A stretch of 34,264 nt of DNA from Candidatus Levybacteria bacterium CG_4_9_14_0_2_um_filter_35_21. Lineage in GTDB: Bacteria > Patescibacteriota > Microgenomatia > Levybacterales > UBA12049. This document shows, piece after piece, positions 7,744-15,516 of this stretch. Numbering within the stretch: the stretch's first letter is position 1; each line of letters begins with the position of its first letter. The position numbers and the translations under genes were made by a program. The notes under the pieces are model-generated. The model made no database searches and was not told the origin of the DNA. It worked only from the letters and a program-made list of their open reading frames with translations. The stretch spans positions 1 through 34,264 of the forward strand of contig PFRF01000026.1 of NCBI GenBank assembly GCA_002788395.1, given 5' to 3'.

Positions 7744-9249
7744 ATGGAAGAAAACACTATTTTTGGGCAGAATCAGAGTAATCAGCAAATTTTCGGTGCT
7801 GTTCCTCCCCAACAGCCTCAAGAGAATCAAACAGGGATAATTCAACCTTCTGTGCAAGATACTACTCAAGCAAATACTGTGGGGGCACCTCCCCCTCCTC
7901 AACCGCCACTAGAGACTCCTTCGGAAAGTCAGCAGAATAACCAGGGCAATTCCTTTCCTTTTGTTAAAACAATTTTAAAAATATTCTTAGGGTTAATTGT
8001 TGTTGGAACATTATTCTTCTTATTCTATATTTTTGTTTTGCCTAGATTTATAAATAATAAAAACGAAAAAGTAACAATTACATATTGGAGTCTTTGGGAA
8101 GATCAAAAAGTTATTCAACCAATAATTTCGGATTTCCAAAAACAAAATCCTAACATTACAGTAAATTTTGTAAAACAAGATAGTAAAAAATATAGAGAAA
8201 GATTAGATACCAGGATTAGAAATGGAACAGGTCCGGATATTTTTAGATTTCACAATACTTGGTATCCTATGCTTTCTTCGTTTTTAGCACCACTTCCAAG
8301 TGACGTCATTACAGCTAAGGATTTCAAAAGCTCATTTTATGCTGTTACCCAAAAGGATTTAGTTAAAAACGGTGCAATATATGGAATACCTCTTGAGATT
8401 GATACTTTAGCTCTCTACATTAACACAGACATATTCCAGGCAGCGGGAATAAACCCTCCTGCTACATGGGAGGAGTTTATAAATGATGCCAGAATGATAA
8501 CGGTAAAAGACGAAAAAGGAAAAATTAAAACTGCCGGAGTTGCTATGGGTGCATATTCAAACGTTGTTCATGCACCGGACATAATTTCCCTTCTTTTTGC
8601 TCAAAATGGAGTTAATCCAAATAATATTTCTGCAAATTCGCAAAAAGCAGCAGAAACCTTAGATTTTTATATCGCTTTTGCTCAAGGAGATGGAAATATT
8701 TGGGATAAAACGCAAGATTCCTCAACACTTGCATTTAGCAGGGGAAATTTAGGAATGTATTTTGGATATTCCTGGGATTATTTTACCATAAAAGCCATGA
8801 ATCCCAATCTTAAATTTAAAATTGTTGCGGTTCCACAGCTTCCTGACCAAAGTAAAAATATTGCAAGTTATTGGGTAGAAGGAGTTTCTGGCAAAAGTAA
8901 GCATCAAAAAGAAGCAATGCTTTTCCTTAAATTTCTAACAAATAAAGAATCGGCAGAAAAGATATATACCGAAACATCAAAAACCAGAGACTACGGAGAA
9001 CCATATGCAAGAGTAGATTTGGCAGATAGTCTTAAGGATAATTCCAATATTTCTCCTTTTCTTCTTCAAGCAAGAAGTGCAACTTCGTCTTTTTTTGTAG
9101 ACGCAACAAATGATGATGGCATAAATTCAAAATGTAATACTTATTTAGAGAATGCAGTTGGTTCAATTTTAGATAACGGTTCTTCGGAAACAGCTGTCCA
9201 GACCCTTTCAAAGGGGATCTCTCAGGTCCTAAGTGAGTATGGACAGTAA
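7744..9249 (+). CDS. Family 1 extracellular solute-binding protein, anchored by an N-terminal TM helix
   Basis: 501 residues from the ATG at 7744. I chose this start because the -10 box ends 6 bases before it and the upstream extension to 7675 overlaps the divergent gene and the promoter. Residues 1-75 are Gln/Pro-rich and cytoplasmic, followed by a TM helix (about 77-99). The external part is a sugar-type ABC solute-binding fold: VTITYWSLWEDQKVIQPIISDF (in pieces), FQKQNPNITVNFV, GTGPDIFRFHNTWYPML, AIYGIPLEIDTLALYIN, FQAAGINPPATWEEF, GNLGMYFGYSWDYF and AMLFLKFLTNKESAEKIY. There is no lipobox. No ABC permease or ATPase lies nearby, so it may serve a distant transporter or act as a surface receptor. 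It is the first gene of a three-gene operon. Confidence 0.9.
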   Translation: MEENTIFGQNQSNQQIFGAVPPQQPQENQTGIIQPSVQDTTQANTVGAPPPPQPPLETPSESQQNNQGNSFPFVKTILKIFLGLIVVGTLFFLFYIFVLPRFINNKNEKVTITYWSLWEDQKVIQPIISDFQKQNPNITVNFVKQDSKKYRERLDTRIRNGTGPDIFRFHNTWYPMLSSFLAPLPSDVITAKDFKSSFYAVTQKDLVKNGAIYGIPLEIDTLALYINTDIFQAAGINPPATWEEFINDARMITVKDEKGKIKTAGVAMGAYSNVVHAPDIISLLFAQNGVNPNNISANSQKAAETLDFYIAFAQGDGNIWDKTQDSSTLAFSRGNLGMYFGYSWDYFTIKAMNPNLKFKIVAVPQLPDQSKNIASYWVEGVSGKSKHQKEAMLFLKFLTNKESAEKIYTETSKTRDYGEPYARVDLADSLKDNSNISPFLLQARSATSSFFVDATNDDGINSKCNTYLENAVGSILDNGSSETAVQTLSKGISQVLSEYGQ

Positions 9250-10096
9250 AAATCAAGCGATTGTCAAAACTTTAATATACAGTGATATTTTTGATTTCCC
9301 TTTAACCAAACAGGAGATCTGGAAATATTTAATTTCGAAGAAAAAAATCTCCCAAAAAGATTTCTTAAAACTTTTAAAAAATAAAAAAACCTTATCTAAA
9401 AATAATTTCTATTTTTTAAGAGGAAGAGAAAAAATAATTAAAAAAAGAAAAGACAGAGAGCAGATAGGATTTACTAAAATAGAAAAAGCCAAAAAAATAA
9501 TAAATCTAATTTCTATTATTCCATCAATACATCTTGTGGGAATAACCGGCTCACTTGCTCTATTAAATTCGGAGAAAAAAGAAGACATAGATATATTTCT
9601 GATTAGCTCAAGAGGAGCGGTTTGGATTACAAGGTTTTTGGCAGTAATTATTCTTAAATTATCAGGTAATTATAGATCTAGAACAGATAAACTAGTCGAG
9701 AATAAGATCTGTTTAAACATGATTATTGGAGAAGATTGCTTAAAAATAAATAATAAAAGACAAGATATTTATACGGCTCATGAAATTATTCAATTGTTGC
9801 CAATTTTTGAACGTAATAATACATATCAAAAGTTTTTAAATAATAACTTATGGATTAAGCAGTTTATGCCTAATTCTATGGATAAAGAAAATATTAAAAT
9901 AAATAGAAAAAAGGAAAGAAAATGGTTAGTTAGTGTGTTAAAAGTTTTTGAGCCATTTGTAAGAAAATTACAATTTTATTCTATGAAAAAATATATCACG
10001 CGCGAAACAGTTCTAAATAATTTTTTAGCATTTCACCCAATTGACTACCGGGGCAAAATTATCAAAGAATTTAAGAGACGTATAAAAAATGATTAA
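9239..10096 (+). CDS. Pol-beta superfamily nucleotidyltransferase-like protein, function unknown
   Basis: 285 residues from the ATG at 9239; a GTG at 9233 is equally possible, and neither has a clear ribosome site. The N-terminal 60 residues (SDIFDFPLTKQEIWKYL) look like a winged-helix-type domain. Residues 104-118 read GSLALLNSEKKEDID, which fits the hG[GS]-x(9-13)-D-h-D signature of Pol-beta/MNT-type nucleotidyltransferases, with both acidic residues (D116, D118) present. The rest is basic and Asn/Lys-rich without recognised motifs. The target (protein, RNA or small molecule) cannot be inferred. It overlaps the solute-binding protein gene by 11 bases and the following CoA gene by 8 bases, so all three are translated from one message. 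Confidence 0.75.
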   Translation: MDSKNQAIVKTLIYSDIFDFPLTKQEIWKYLISKKKISQKDFLKLLKNKKTLSKNNFYFLRGREKIIKKRKDREQIGFTKIEKAKKIINLISIIPSIHLVGITGSLALLNSEKKEDIDIFLISSRGAVWITRFLAVIILKLSGNYRSRTDKLVENKICLNMIIGEDCLKINNKRQDIYTAHEIIQLLPIFERNNTYQKFLNNNLWIKQFMPNSMDKENIKINRKKERKWLVSVLKVFEPFVRKLQFYSMKKYITRETVLNNFLAFHPIDYRGKIIKEFKRRIKND

Positions 10097-11078
10097 AAAA
10101 TACAAGTTAATCGCAGTCGGTGGGACTTTTGACAACTTTCATAAAGGGCATAGAGGTCTTTTAACGAAAGCATTTTCGTCTTCCGAAAAGATAATTATTG
10201 GCATAACGTCAGATGCTTATGTTCTAAAAAATAAAATTAGAAAAATTGAAAATTATAAAAAAAGAAAAGAAACAGTTGAAAATTTCTTATTTGAAAAAGA
10301 TTTTACAAATCGAACCAAAATAATAAAACTTGATGATGAATTTGGAGAAACAATTAATAGTAAGAAAATTGATTCGATAATTGTTTCGAAATGTACTTTA
10401 AAAACTGCAAAGCTAATTAATAAAAAAAGAGACTTAAAAAAAATGTCAAAATTGGCAATCGTTATTTCCGAATATTTTTTTGCAGAAGATGGATTACTAA
10501 TTTCTTCAAAAAGAATTAGAGAGGGACAGATAGATAAGGAGGGAAAAGTCTATCTTAACAAAGAATGGCTTAATAAAAATTTAATTTTACCTCAGAGTTT
10601 ACGACCTTTATTAAAAAAACCTTTTGGAGAAATAGTTAAAGGAAAAATGTTAATTAATTCTCAGCTTAACATTGCAACGGTTGGAGATGTAACAACGCAA
10701 AAATTTAACAAGCTCTATGGGAATCAAAAAATTTCTATAATAGACTTATTGGTTGGTAGAAAAAAGGTTTTTTCCGACATAAAACAATTAAAATTTAAAA
10801 ATAATAAGGAATTAATTAAAGTTTCTAATCCACCCGGAATGATAACCCATAAACTATTTATAGCAATACGAAAAAGTTTTAAATCAGATTATGAAAAAAT
10901 AATTCTAGTGAAAGGAGAAGAGGATTTGGCGGTTTTACCCTTAGCTATCCTAGCGCCTCTTAATTTCCAAATTTATTATGGGCAACCGGGAAAAGGGATT
11001 ATAAAAGTCGTGGTTAATGAAAGTGTAAAAAAAAGAGCTTATTCGTTGCTCTCTCAGTTCAATTTTGAGACAAGATAG
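10089..11078 (+). CDS. Fused archaeal-type phosphopantetheine adenylyltransferase and GTP-dependent dephospho-CoA kinase (DUF359)
   Basis: 329 residues with two domains. Residues 1-160 form a PPAT of the archaeal/eukaryotic type: AVGGTFDNFHKGHRGLL holds the HxGH nucleotide motif (H18, H21), and LLISSKRIREGQI is the ISSTRIR-like motif. It makes dephospho-CoA from 4'-phosphopantetheine and ATP. Residues about 168-325 match DUF359, shown in Thermococcus to be a GTP-dependent dephospho-CoA kinase. Its hallmarks here are ATVGDVTTQKF (GDVTT 199-203), IIDLLVGRKK, VSNPPGMI (247-250), LVKGEEDLAVLPLAILAP (GEEDL 276-280) and YYGQPGKGI (297-300). Together they would perform the last two steps of CoA synthesis. 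Bacteria normally use an unrelated CoaE kinase. It is the last gene of its operon. Confidence 0.88.
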   Translation: MIKKYKLIAVGGTFDNFHKGHRGLLTKAFSSSEKIIIGITSDAYVLKNKIRKIENYKKRKETVENFLFEKDFTNRTKIIKLDDEFGETINSKKIDSIIVSKCTLKTAKLINKKRDLKKMSKLAIVISEYFFAEDGLLISSKRIREGQIDKEGKVYLNKEWLNKNLILPQSLRPLLKKPFGEIVKGKMLINSQLNIATVGDVTTQKFNKLYGNQKISIIDLLVGRKKVFSDIKQLKFKNNKELIKVSNPPGMITHKLFIAIRKSFKSDYEKIILVKGEEDLAVLPLAILAPLNFQIYYGQPGKGIIKVVVNESVKKRAYSLLSQFNFETR

Positions 11079-11096
11079 GATCACTACTAGAGGTTA

Positions 11097-11125
11097 TTGA
11101 CAAAGGTTCTAAATTCTTATATTAT
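11097..11125 (+). promoter_or_regulatory. Strong sigma70-type promoter of greA
   Basis: TTGACA (11097-11102), 17-base spacer, TATTAT (11120-11125). This is the best consensus match in the window. Predicted transcription start is near 11132, about 50 bases before the greA ATG. Confidence 0.8.
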
Positions 11126-11140
11126 GCCTTGAGGTCAAAT

Positions 11141-11171
11141 AACTCCCCCTATATTTAGCTCGGGAGTTTTT
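11141..11171 (+). terminator. Terminator-like hairpin in the greA leader
   Basis: AACTCCC (11141-11147) pairs with GGGAGTT (11162-11168) across a 14-base loop, followed by a T-rich run (11167-11175). It lies between the greA promoter and the greA ATG, so it could stop many greA transcripts after about 40 bases. It could also end read-through from the CoA gene upstream. Confidence 0.65.
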
Positions 11172-11181
11172 ATTTATAATT

Positions 11182-11652
11182 ATGGACGTAAAAAAAATCT
11201 ACTTAACAAAAGAAGGACTGGAAGAGCTTAAAAACGAGCATAACGAGTTGGTTAATGTAAAAAGACCGGATGTGTTGGAAAGAGTCTCACAAGCCCGCAA
11301 CTTGGGGGATCTTTCCGAGAATGCGGAATATGTTGCTGCGCGGGAGGAACTTTCTTTTATCGACGGAAGAATAGATGAGCTTGAGGAACTTCTAAAACAG
11401 GCATCCCTGATAAGTGAGGATAAAAAGAATCTAAGTCATATGGTAGAACTTGGATCAAAAGTAACAGTAAATGTAAAAGGCAAAAACGAATCTTTTATGG
11501 TTGTGGGAGAATGGGAAGCAGATCCAATGGACAAGAAAATTTCACATGAATCTCCTTTAGGAAAAGCACTTCTTGGGAAAAAGGTAGGGGAAAAAGTAGA
11601 GGTAGAAGCTCCTGCAGGTAAAGTCGATTATACTATTGTTTCGGTTAAATAA
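11182..11652 (+). CDS. greA: Transcription elongation factor GreA
   Basis: 156 residues, the usual GreA length. The N-terminal coiled coil has the acidic tip in GDLSENAEYVAAREEL, which enters the RNA polymerase secondary channel and stimulates cleavage of backtracked RNA. The C-terminal FKBP-like domain contains VELGSKVTVNVKGKNESF, ISHESPLGKALLGKKVGEKV and VEAPAGKVDYTIVSV. It has its own promoter and a leader with a terminator-like hairpin. It is followed by lysS, which carries its own -10 box. Confidence 0.97.
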   Translation: MDVKKIYLTKEGLEELKNEHNELVNVKRPDVLERVSQARNLGDLSENAEYVAAREELSFIDGRIDELEELLKQASLISEDKKNLSHMVELGSKVTVNVKGKNESFMVVGEWEADPMDKKISHESPLGKALLGKKVGEKVEVEAPAGKVDYTIVSVK

Positions 11653-11692
11653 ACCTAAAAAATCCTCATAGTGAATTTTTAACTCTTTGCTG

Positions 11693-11698
11693 TATAAT
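11693..11698 (+). promoter_or_regulatory. -10 box of lysS, leaderless spacing
   Basis: Perfect TATAAT ending 7 bases before the lysS ATG at 11706; the -35 is weak. A transcript from here would start at or next to the ATG. Confidence 0.55.
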
Positions 11699-11705
11699 AT
11701 CAATA

Positions 11706-13175
11706 ATGACAGATACTCAATCGGATTTAAGACAAGCAAAAATAGACAAATTGAAAAAACTAAAGGATTTAGGAATAAACCCATATCCATCCTCTTTTGA
11801 TAAAAAAAACACAGTTGATCAGGCGCTTAACTCTCTGGGAAAAATTGTAAAAATTGCAGGAAGATTATTTTCTTTCAGAGAGCATGGAAACATTGCTTTT
11901 GCAAATTTAAAAGACGAAACAGGAAAGATTCAAATATTTTTTAGAAAAGATCTTCTAGAAGATGATTATAAAAATATTAAGCTTCTGGATTTGGGAGATT
12001 TTATTGGTATTGAGGGGGAAGTTGTTAAAACAACCTCCGGAGAAATATCGGTAGCCCCAACTTCATTTATTTTGCTCACAAAGTCGATTCTGCCGCTTCC
12101 AAATGAATGGTTTGGTCTTAAAGACACAGAGCTTCGATATAGGCAAAGATATTTAGACCTTATGTTAAACCCCGAGGTTAGAGAAAGATTTAATATTAGA
12201 ACCAAAGTGGTATCGGGTATAAGGGAATATTTGGATAAATTAGGTTTTTGGGAAGTAGAAACCCCGACTCTTCAATCATTGTATGGTGGCGCAAACGCTA
12301 AGCCTTTTAAAACACACTTAAATGCATTAGGAGAAGATGTCTATCTTAGAATAGCAGATGAACTTTATTTAAAAAGACTTGTCATCGGAGGATACGAGAA
12401 AGTATATGAAATCTGCAAAGATTTTAGAAATGAAGGAATAGACCATACTCATTTTCCGGAATTTACGATGATCGAATGGTATGAAGCATATGCGGACTAT
12501 AAAAAAGTAATGGATGTTGCAGAAGGATTATTTAAACATCTTGCAAAAAAAATATACGGGAAAACTCAAATTCAAATCGAGGATAAAAAAATTGATATCG
12601 GAACAGAATGGCCAAGAATAGAGATGGCACAAATTATTAAAGAAAAACTAGGACTAGATGTAGAGAAAGAAACAAAAGAATCTTTGCTCGGCTATGTTAA
12701 GAAAAAAATGTTCGATGTGAAAATAATTGGAGGAGAAACAAAGGGACAATTAATATTTATAGTTTTTGAACATGAAATTCCGCACCTTTTAATTAAGCCT
12801 ACTTGGATAATTGATTATCCGGAAGACGTAAGTCCTCTGTCTAAAACACACAGATCAAAACCGGGATGGGTTGAAAGATTTGAGGGATATATTGGAGGTA
12901 AAGAAATTGCCGATGGATGGTCTGAGCTTACGGACCCTCAAATTCAAAGAGAAAGATTCGTTACGGATTCAGCTGTTGCCAGATTGGATAAAGAAGAAGC
13001 TCAGCATATTGATGAAGATTTTTTAACTGCAATGGAGTATGGAATGCCGCCAACCGGTGGAATAGGAATTGGAATAGATAGACTGGTAATGTTTTTTACA
13101 AACACATGGATTATAAAAGAAGTAATGCTTTTCCCAACCTTAAAACCTCAAAAAAAAATTCTAAAGGATAAATAA
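11706..13175 (+). CDS. lysS: Lysyl-tRNA synthetase, class II
   Basis: 489 residues. An N-terminal OB-fold anticodon-binding domain (about residues 50-140, with IVKIAGRLFSFREHGNIAFA) precedes the class II catalytic core. Motif 1 surrounds IREYLDKLGFWEVETPTL, motif 2 is FRNEGIDHTHFPEFTMIEW, and motif 3 is GMPPTGGIGIGIDRLVMFF. It charges tRNA-Lys using ATP. Typical class IIb LysS signatures such as GGANAKPFKTHLNAL and LRIADELYLKRLVIGG are present. It is monocistronic by appearance, between greA and a minus-strand small gene. Confidence 0.97.
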   Translation: MTDTQSDLRQAKIDKLKKLKDLGINPYPSSFDKKNTVDQALNSLGKIVKIAGRLFSFREHGNIAFANLKDETGKIQIFFRKDLLEDDYKNIKLLDLGDFIGIEGEVVKTTSGEISVAPTSFILLTKSILPLPNEWFGLKDTELRYRQRYLDLMLNPEVRERFNIRTKVVSGIREYLDKLGFWEVETPTLQSLYGGANAKPFKTHLNALGEDVYLRIADELYLKRLVIGGYEKVYEICKDFRNEGIDHTHFPEFTMIEWYEAYADYKKVMDVAEGLFKHLAKKIYGKTQIQIEDKKIDIGTEWPRIEMAQIIKEKLGLDVEKETKESLLGYVKKKMFDVKIIGGETKGQLIFIVFEHEIPHLLIKPTWIIDYPEDVSPLSKTHRSKPGWVERFEGYIGGKEIADGWSELTDPQIQRERFVTDSAVARLDKEEAQHIDEDFLTAMEYGMPPTGGIGIGIDRLVMFFTNTWIIKEVMLFPTLKPQKKILKDK

Positions 13176-13206
13176 AAGAAATACAAATTTTTCAGTATTA
13201 ATAAGA

Positions 13207-13428
13207 TTAACTTTTTTTGGAATCAAAAATAGGAGCGTCGATTCCATTTTGAGGGAAAGATCCCTTAATTGCAGTACTTAGTGCAGTAGGATTATCAAAT
13301 TGTTGAAGAAGTATTTCCTCAATTGCTCTTGTTTTTATACCTAACTCTTTGAGATCAAATAATTGATTTACCGGCGATTGACGAGTTACTCTTTCTGAGG
13401 ACTGTATCCCACAAGCTTCTTTACTCAT
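13207..13428 (-). CDS. Small protein of unknown function
   Basis: 73 residues; I do not recognise a family. The composition is soluble and mixed, with a predicted helix around LFDLKELGIKTRAIEEILLQQF, one Cys (C6), and no membrane segment. Support for its being real: it fills the otherwise empty gap between lysS and rdgB, and it has its own promoter-like elements (minus strand TTGCAT, 16-base spacer, GATAAT ending 8 bases before the ATG). No Shine-Dalgarno site is seen. It is divergent from rdgB with 62 bases between starts. Confidence 0.55.
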   Translation of the reverse strand: MSKEACGIQSSERVTRQSPVNQLFDLKELGIKTRAIEEILLQQFDNPTALSTAIKGSFPQNGIDAPIFDSKKS

Positions 13429-13436
13429 ATCTTGAT

Positions 13437-13484
13437 ATTATCGTACATTTTCTTTTAAATGCAATAGGTATTCTATGGTATACT
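13437..13484. promoter_or_regulatory. Divergent promoters for the small unknown gene and rdgB
   Basis: Minus strand: -10 GATAAT (13437-13442) and -35 TTGCAT (13459-13464), 16-base spacer, ATG at 13428. Plus strand: extended -10 TGG-TATACT (13476-13484) ending 6 bases before the rdgB ATG at 13491. Both predict leaderless or nearly leaderless transcripts. Confidence 0.5.
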
Positions 13485-13490
13485 TTTTGA

Positions 13491-14093
13491 ATGAAAAAGT
13501 TGTTAATTGCCACCGGAAATCAGGGGAAATTGCGGGATATAAAAAAATATTTAAGCGATCCGGATTTTGAAATTATTTCCTTAAGTGATCTTGATTTAAA
13601 GCAAAACGTTACAGAGGATGGAAAAACCTATAAAGAAAATTCACAAAAAAAGGCTCTATTTTTTGCAAAATTATCGAATCTACCAACTCTTTCAGATGAT
13701 AGCGGAATAGAAATAGATGCTTTAGAGGGGAAACCAGGAATAGATAGCCACTACTGGGCAGAAGATGAAGATGGGATTATAAAAAAACTTTCGGAGTTAT
13801 CAAAAAGCTTGCCTAATAATAATCGTGGAGTAACTTTTAAGTCTACTATTTCTCTAGCTTTGCCAAGCGGAAAAATCTGGAGCGTTATGGGTGAGGTTAA
13901 AGGAATTATCGCGGAAAAAGAAAATGGGAGAAGAGATCCCGGTTATCCCTATCGTTCATTTTTTTATCTCCCTAAGATTAAGAAATATCATGATGAAGAA
14001 GAATTGACCAAAGATGAGTGGCGGTTGTATAATCACAGGTATAAAGCAATTCAAAAAATAAAAAAAATAATTGCAAAAGAATTAAAATTTTAA
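13491..14093 (+). CDS. rdgB: RdgB/HAM1-type XTP/dITP pyrophosphatase
   Basis: 200 residues. The family removes non-canonical purine nucleotides (ITP, dITP, XTP) by hydrolysing them to monophosphates. The N-terminal phosphate-binding TGNQGKLRDIKKYL and the catalytic LPTLSDDSGIEIDALEGKPGI are present. The C-terminal half is divergent: the usual GFGYDP loop is replaced around RRDPGYPYRSFFYLP, and the final SHR motif reads NHRYKA. The fold assignment is secure but the substrate could differ. It shares a transcript with serS, which begins 5 bases after its stop. Confidence 0.88.
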   Translation: MKKLLIATGNQGKLRDIKKYLSDPDFEIISLSDLDLKQNVTEDGKTYKENSQKKALFFAKLSNLPTLSDDSGIEIDALEGKPGIDSHYWAEDEDGIIKKLSELSKSLPNNNRGVTFKSTISLALPSGKIWSVMGEVKGIIAEKENGRRDPGYPYRSFFYLPKIKKYHDEEELTKDEWRLYNHRYKAIQKIKKIIAKELKF

Positions 14094-14097
14094 AACT

Positions 14098-15330
14098 ATG
14101 TTAGACATTAAATTCATAAGAGAAAATACAAAGTTTGTTATTGATGGAGCAAGGAATAAGGGTGTAGAAATTGAAGGTGAAAAAATTATTAAAATAGATG
14201 AACAAACAAGAGGACTAAATGTTCAGGTGCAAAAATTAAGAGAAGAAAGAAACATCGCTGCAAAAAATAAAGACATAGAAAAAGGGAAGAGGGTAAAGCA
14301 AGAGCTGGATGAAAAAGAAAAAAATCTCAATAAACTTAGTCAAGAACTAAATGAATTATTGCTTAAGATACCAAATCCGGCTAAAAAAGATGTAAAACCG
14401 GGAAAAAACGATACGGAAAATGATATTTTAAGAAAAGTTGGAATACCTAAGAAATTCAATTTTGTCCCCAAAGATCATTTAGCACTTGGGGAAGCATTGG
14501 ACATTATTGATGTTGAAAGAGCATCTAAGATATCGGGATCAAGATTTTACTTTCTTAAAAACGAAGCAGTTCTTTTAGAGTTCGCTTTAAAACAGTTTGC
14601 TTTCGAAACTTTACTTAAGGAAGGTTTTATTCCGGTTCTTCCTCCGGTGTTAATTAAAACAGAAGTTATGAAAGATCTTGGGTATATGGAAAATGGGGGA
14701 GATGAGGATATGTATACTTTTGAAAAAGACGATTTAGTTTTGGTAGGAACTTCGGAACAATCAATTGTCGCTATGCATAGAGATGAAGTGTTAGATGCTA
14801 AGGATTTACCAAAAAGATATGTTGGTTTTTCAACTTGTTTCAGAAGAGAAGCAGGTTCTTACGGAAAAGACACTAAGGGAATTTTAAGAGCGCATCAATT
14901 TGACAAGATCGAAATGGTTTCTTTTGTAAAGATAGGAGAAGATGACAAAGAACATGAATTTTTCTTGTCTTTAGAGGAAAAATTGCTCAAAGCATTGGAG
15001 ATTCCCTACCAGGTTATTAAGATGTGTACCGGGGATTTGGGTTTTCCTGCCGCACGCAAATATGATTTAGAAGGGTGGATTCCTTCTCAGAATAAGTACC
15101 GCGAGCTTACTTCTGCCTCTACGACAACAGATTTTCAGGCAAGAAGATTGAGTATTCGTTATAAGGATGGGGACAGAACGGAATATGCAAATATTCTAAA
15201 CGGAACAGCATTTTCTACACGACCAATAATTGCAATTATGGAAAATTATCAACAAGAGGATGGGTCAATTGTTATTCCCGAGATTTTGAGAAAATGGGTT
15301 GGTAAAGATAAGATTACGTCAAAAGACTAA
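14098..15330 (+). CDS. serS: Seryl-tRNA synthetase
   Basis: 410 residues. The N-terminal long coiled-coil arm (about residues 30-110, charged and Leu-rich) contacts the tRNA-Ser variable arm. The class II core holds motif 2 (CFRREAGSYGKDTKGILRAHQFDK), read in two overlapping parts, and motif 3 (NGTAFSTRPIIAIMENYQ). The ELTSASTTTDFQARR segment is the standard serine/ATP-site signature. It charges tRNA-Ser and also supplies Ser-tRNA-Sec precursors where selenocysteine is used; nothing here suggests Sec. It lies 5 bases after rdgB with no recognisable ribosome site. Confidence 0.97.
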   Translation: MLDIKFIRENTKFVIDGARNKGVEIEGEKIIKIDEQTRGLNVQVQKLREERNIAAKNKDIEKGKRVKQELDEKEKNLNKLSQELNELLLKIPNPAKKDVKPGKNDTENDILRKVGIPKKFNFVPKDHLALGEALDIIDVERASKISGSRFYFLKNEAVLLEFALKQFAFETLLKEGFIPVLPPVLIKTEVMKDLGYMENGGDEDMYTFEKDDLVLVGTSEQSIVAMHRDEVLDAKDLPKRYVGFSTCFRREAGSYGKDTKGILRAHQFDKIEMVSFVKIGEDDKEHEFFLSLEEKLLKALEIPYQVIKMCTGDLGFPAARKYDLEGWIPSQNKYRELTSASTTTDFQARRLSIRYKDGDRTEYANILNGTAFSTRPIIAIMENYQQEDGSIVIPEILRKWVGKDKITSKD

Positions 15331-15429
15331 TTTTTTCTCTTTTCTTAACAAAAAAACAGCATAATTAAGCTTTCTAATTTATGTTGATTTAACAGTCTAA
15401 TCTATTAGTTCTGAAGCAGGAAAAAAGTC

Positions 15430-15435
15430 TTGACA
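15430..15435 (+). promoter_or_regulatory. Possible -35 box of the lysine-rich peptide unit
   Basis: A perfect TTGACA lies about 80 bases before the small ORF. No good -10 sits at 16-18 bases (CACCAT at 15453-15458 keeps only the key A and T). The rest of 15331-15470 is AT-rich and shows no gene. Confidence 0.35.
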
Positions 15436-15476
15436 AAAAGTTTAAAATATTTCACCATTTAATTAGCTAACTGCCA

Positions 15477-15495
15477 ATTCTCTATTCTGGAGAAT
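15477..15495 (+). other. Leader hairpin just upstream of a strong Shine-Dalgarno site
   Basis: ATTCTC (15477-15482) pairs with GAGAAT (15490-15495) over a 7-base loop. It is followed 6 bases later by the ribosome site, and could present or shield that site. Confidence 0.4.
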
Positions 15496-15501
15496 GGTTG
15501 T

Positions 15502-15512
15502 AAGGAGGTGAT
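15502..15512 (+). promoter_or_regulatory. Near-perfect Shine-Dalgarno sequence
   Basis: AAGGAGGTGAT matches the usual complement of the bacterial 16S 3' end over 11 bases, 4 bases before the ATG at 15517. It is by far the strongest ribosome site in the window; most transcription-unit starts here have none. Confidence 0.8.
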
Positions 15513-15516
15513 ATCC

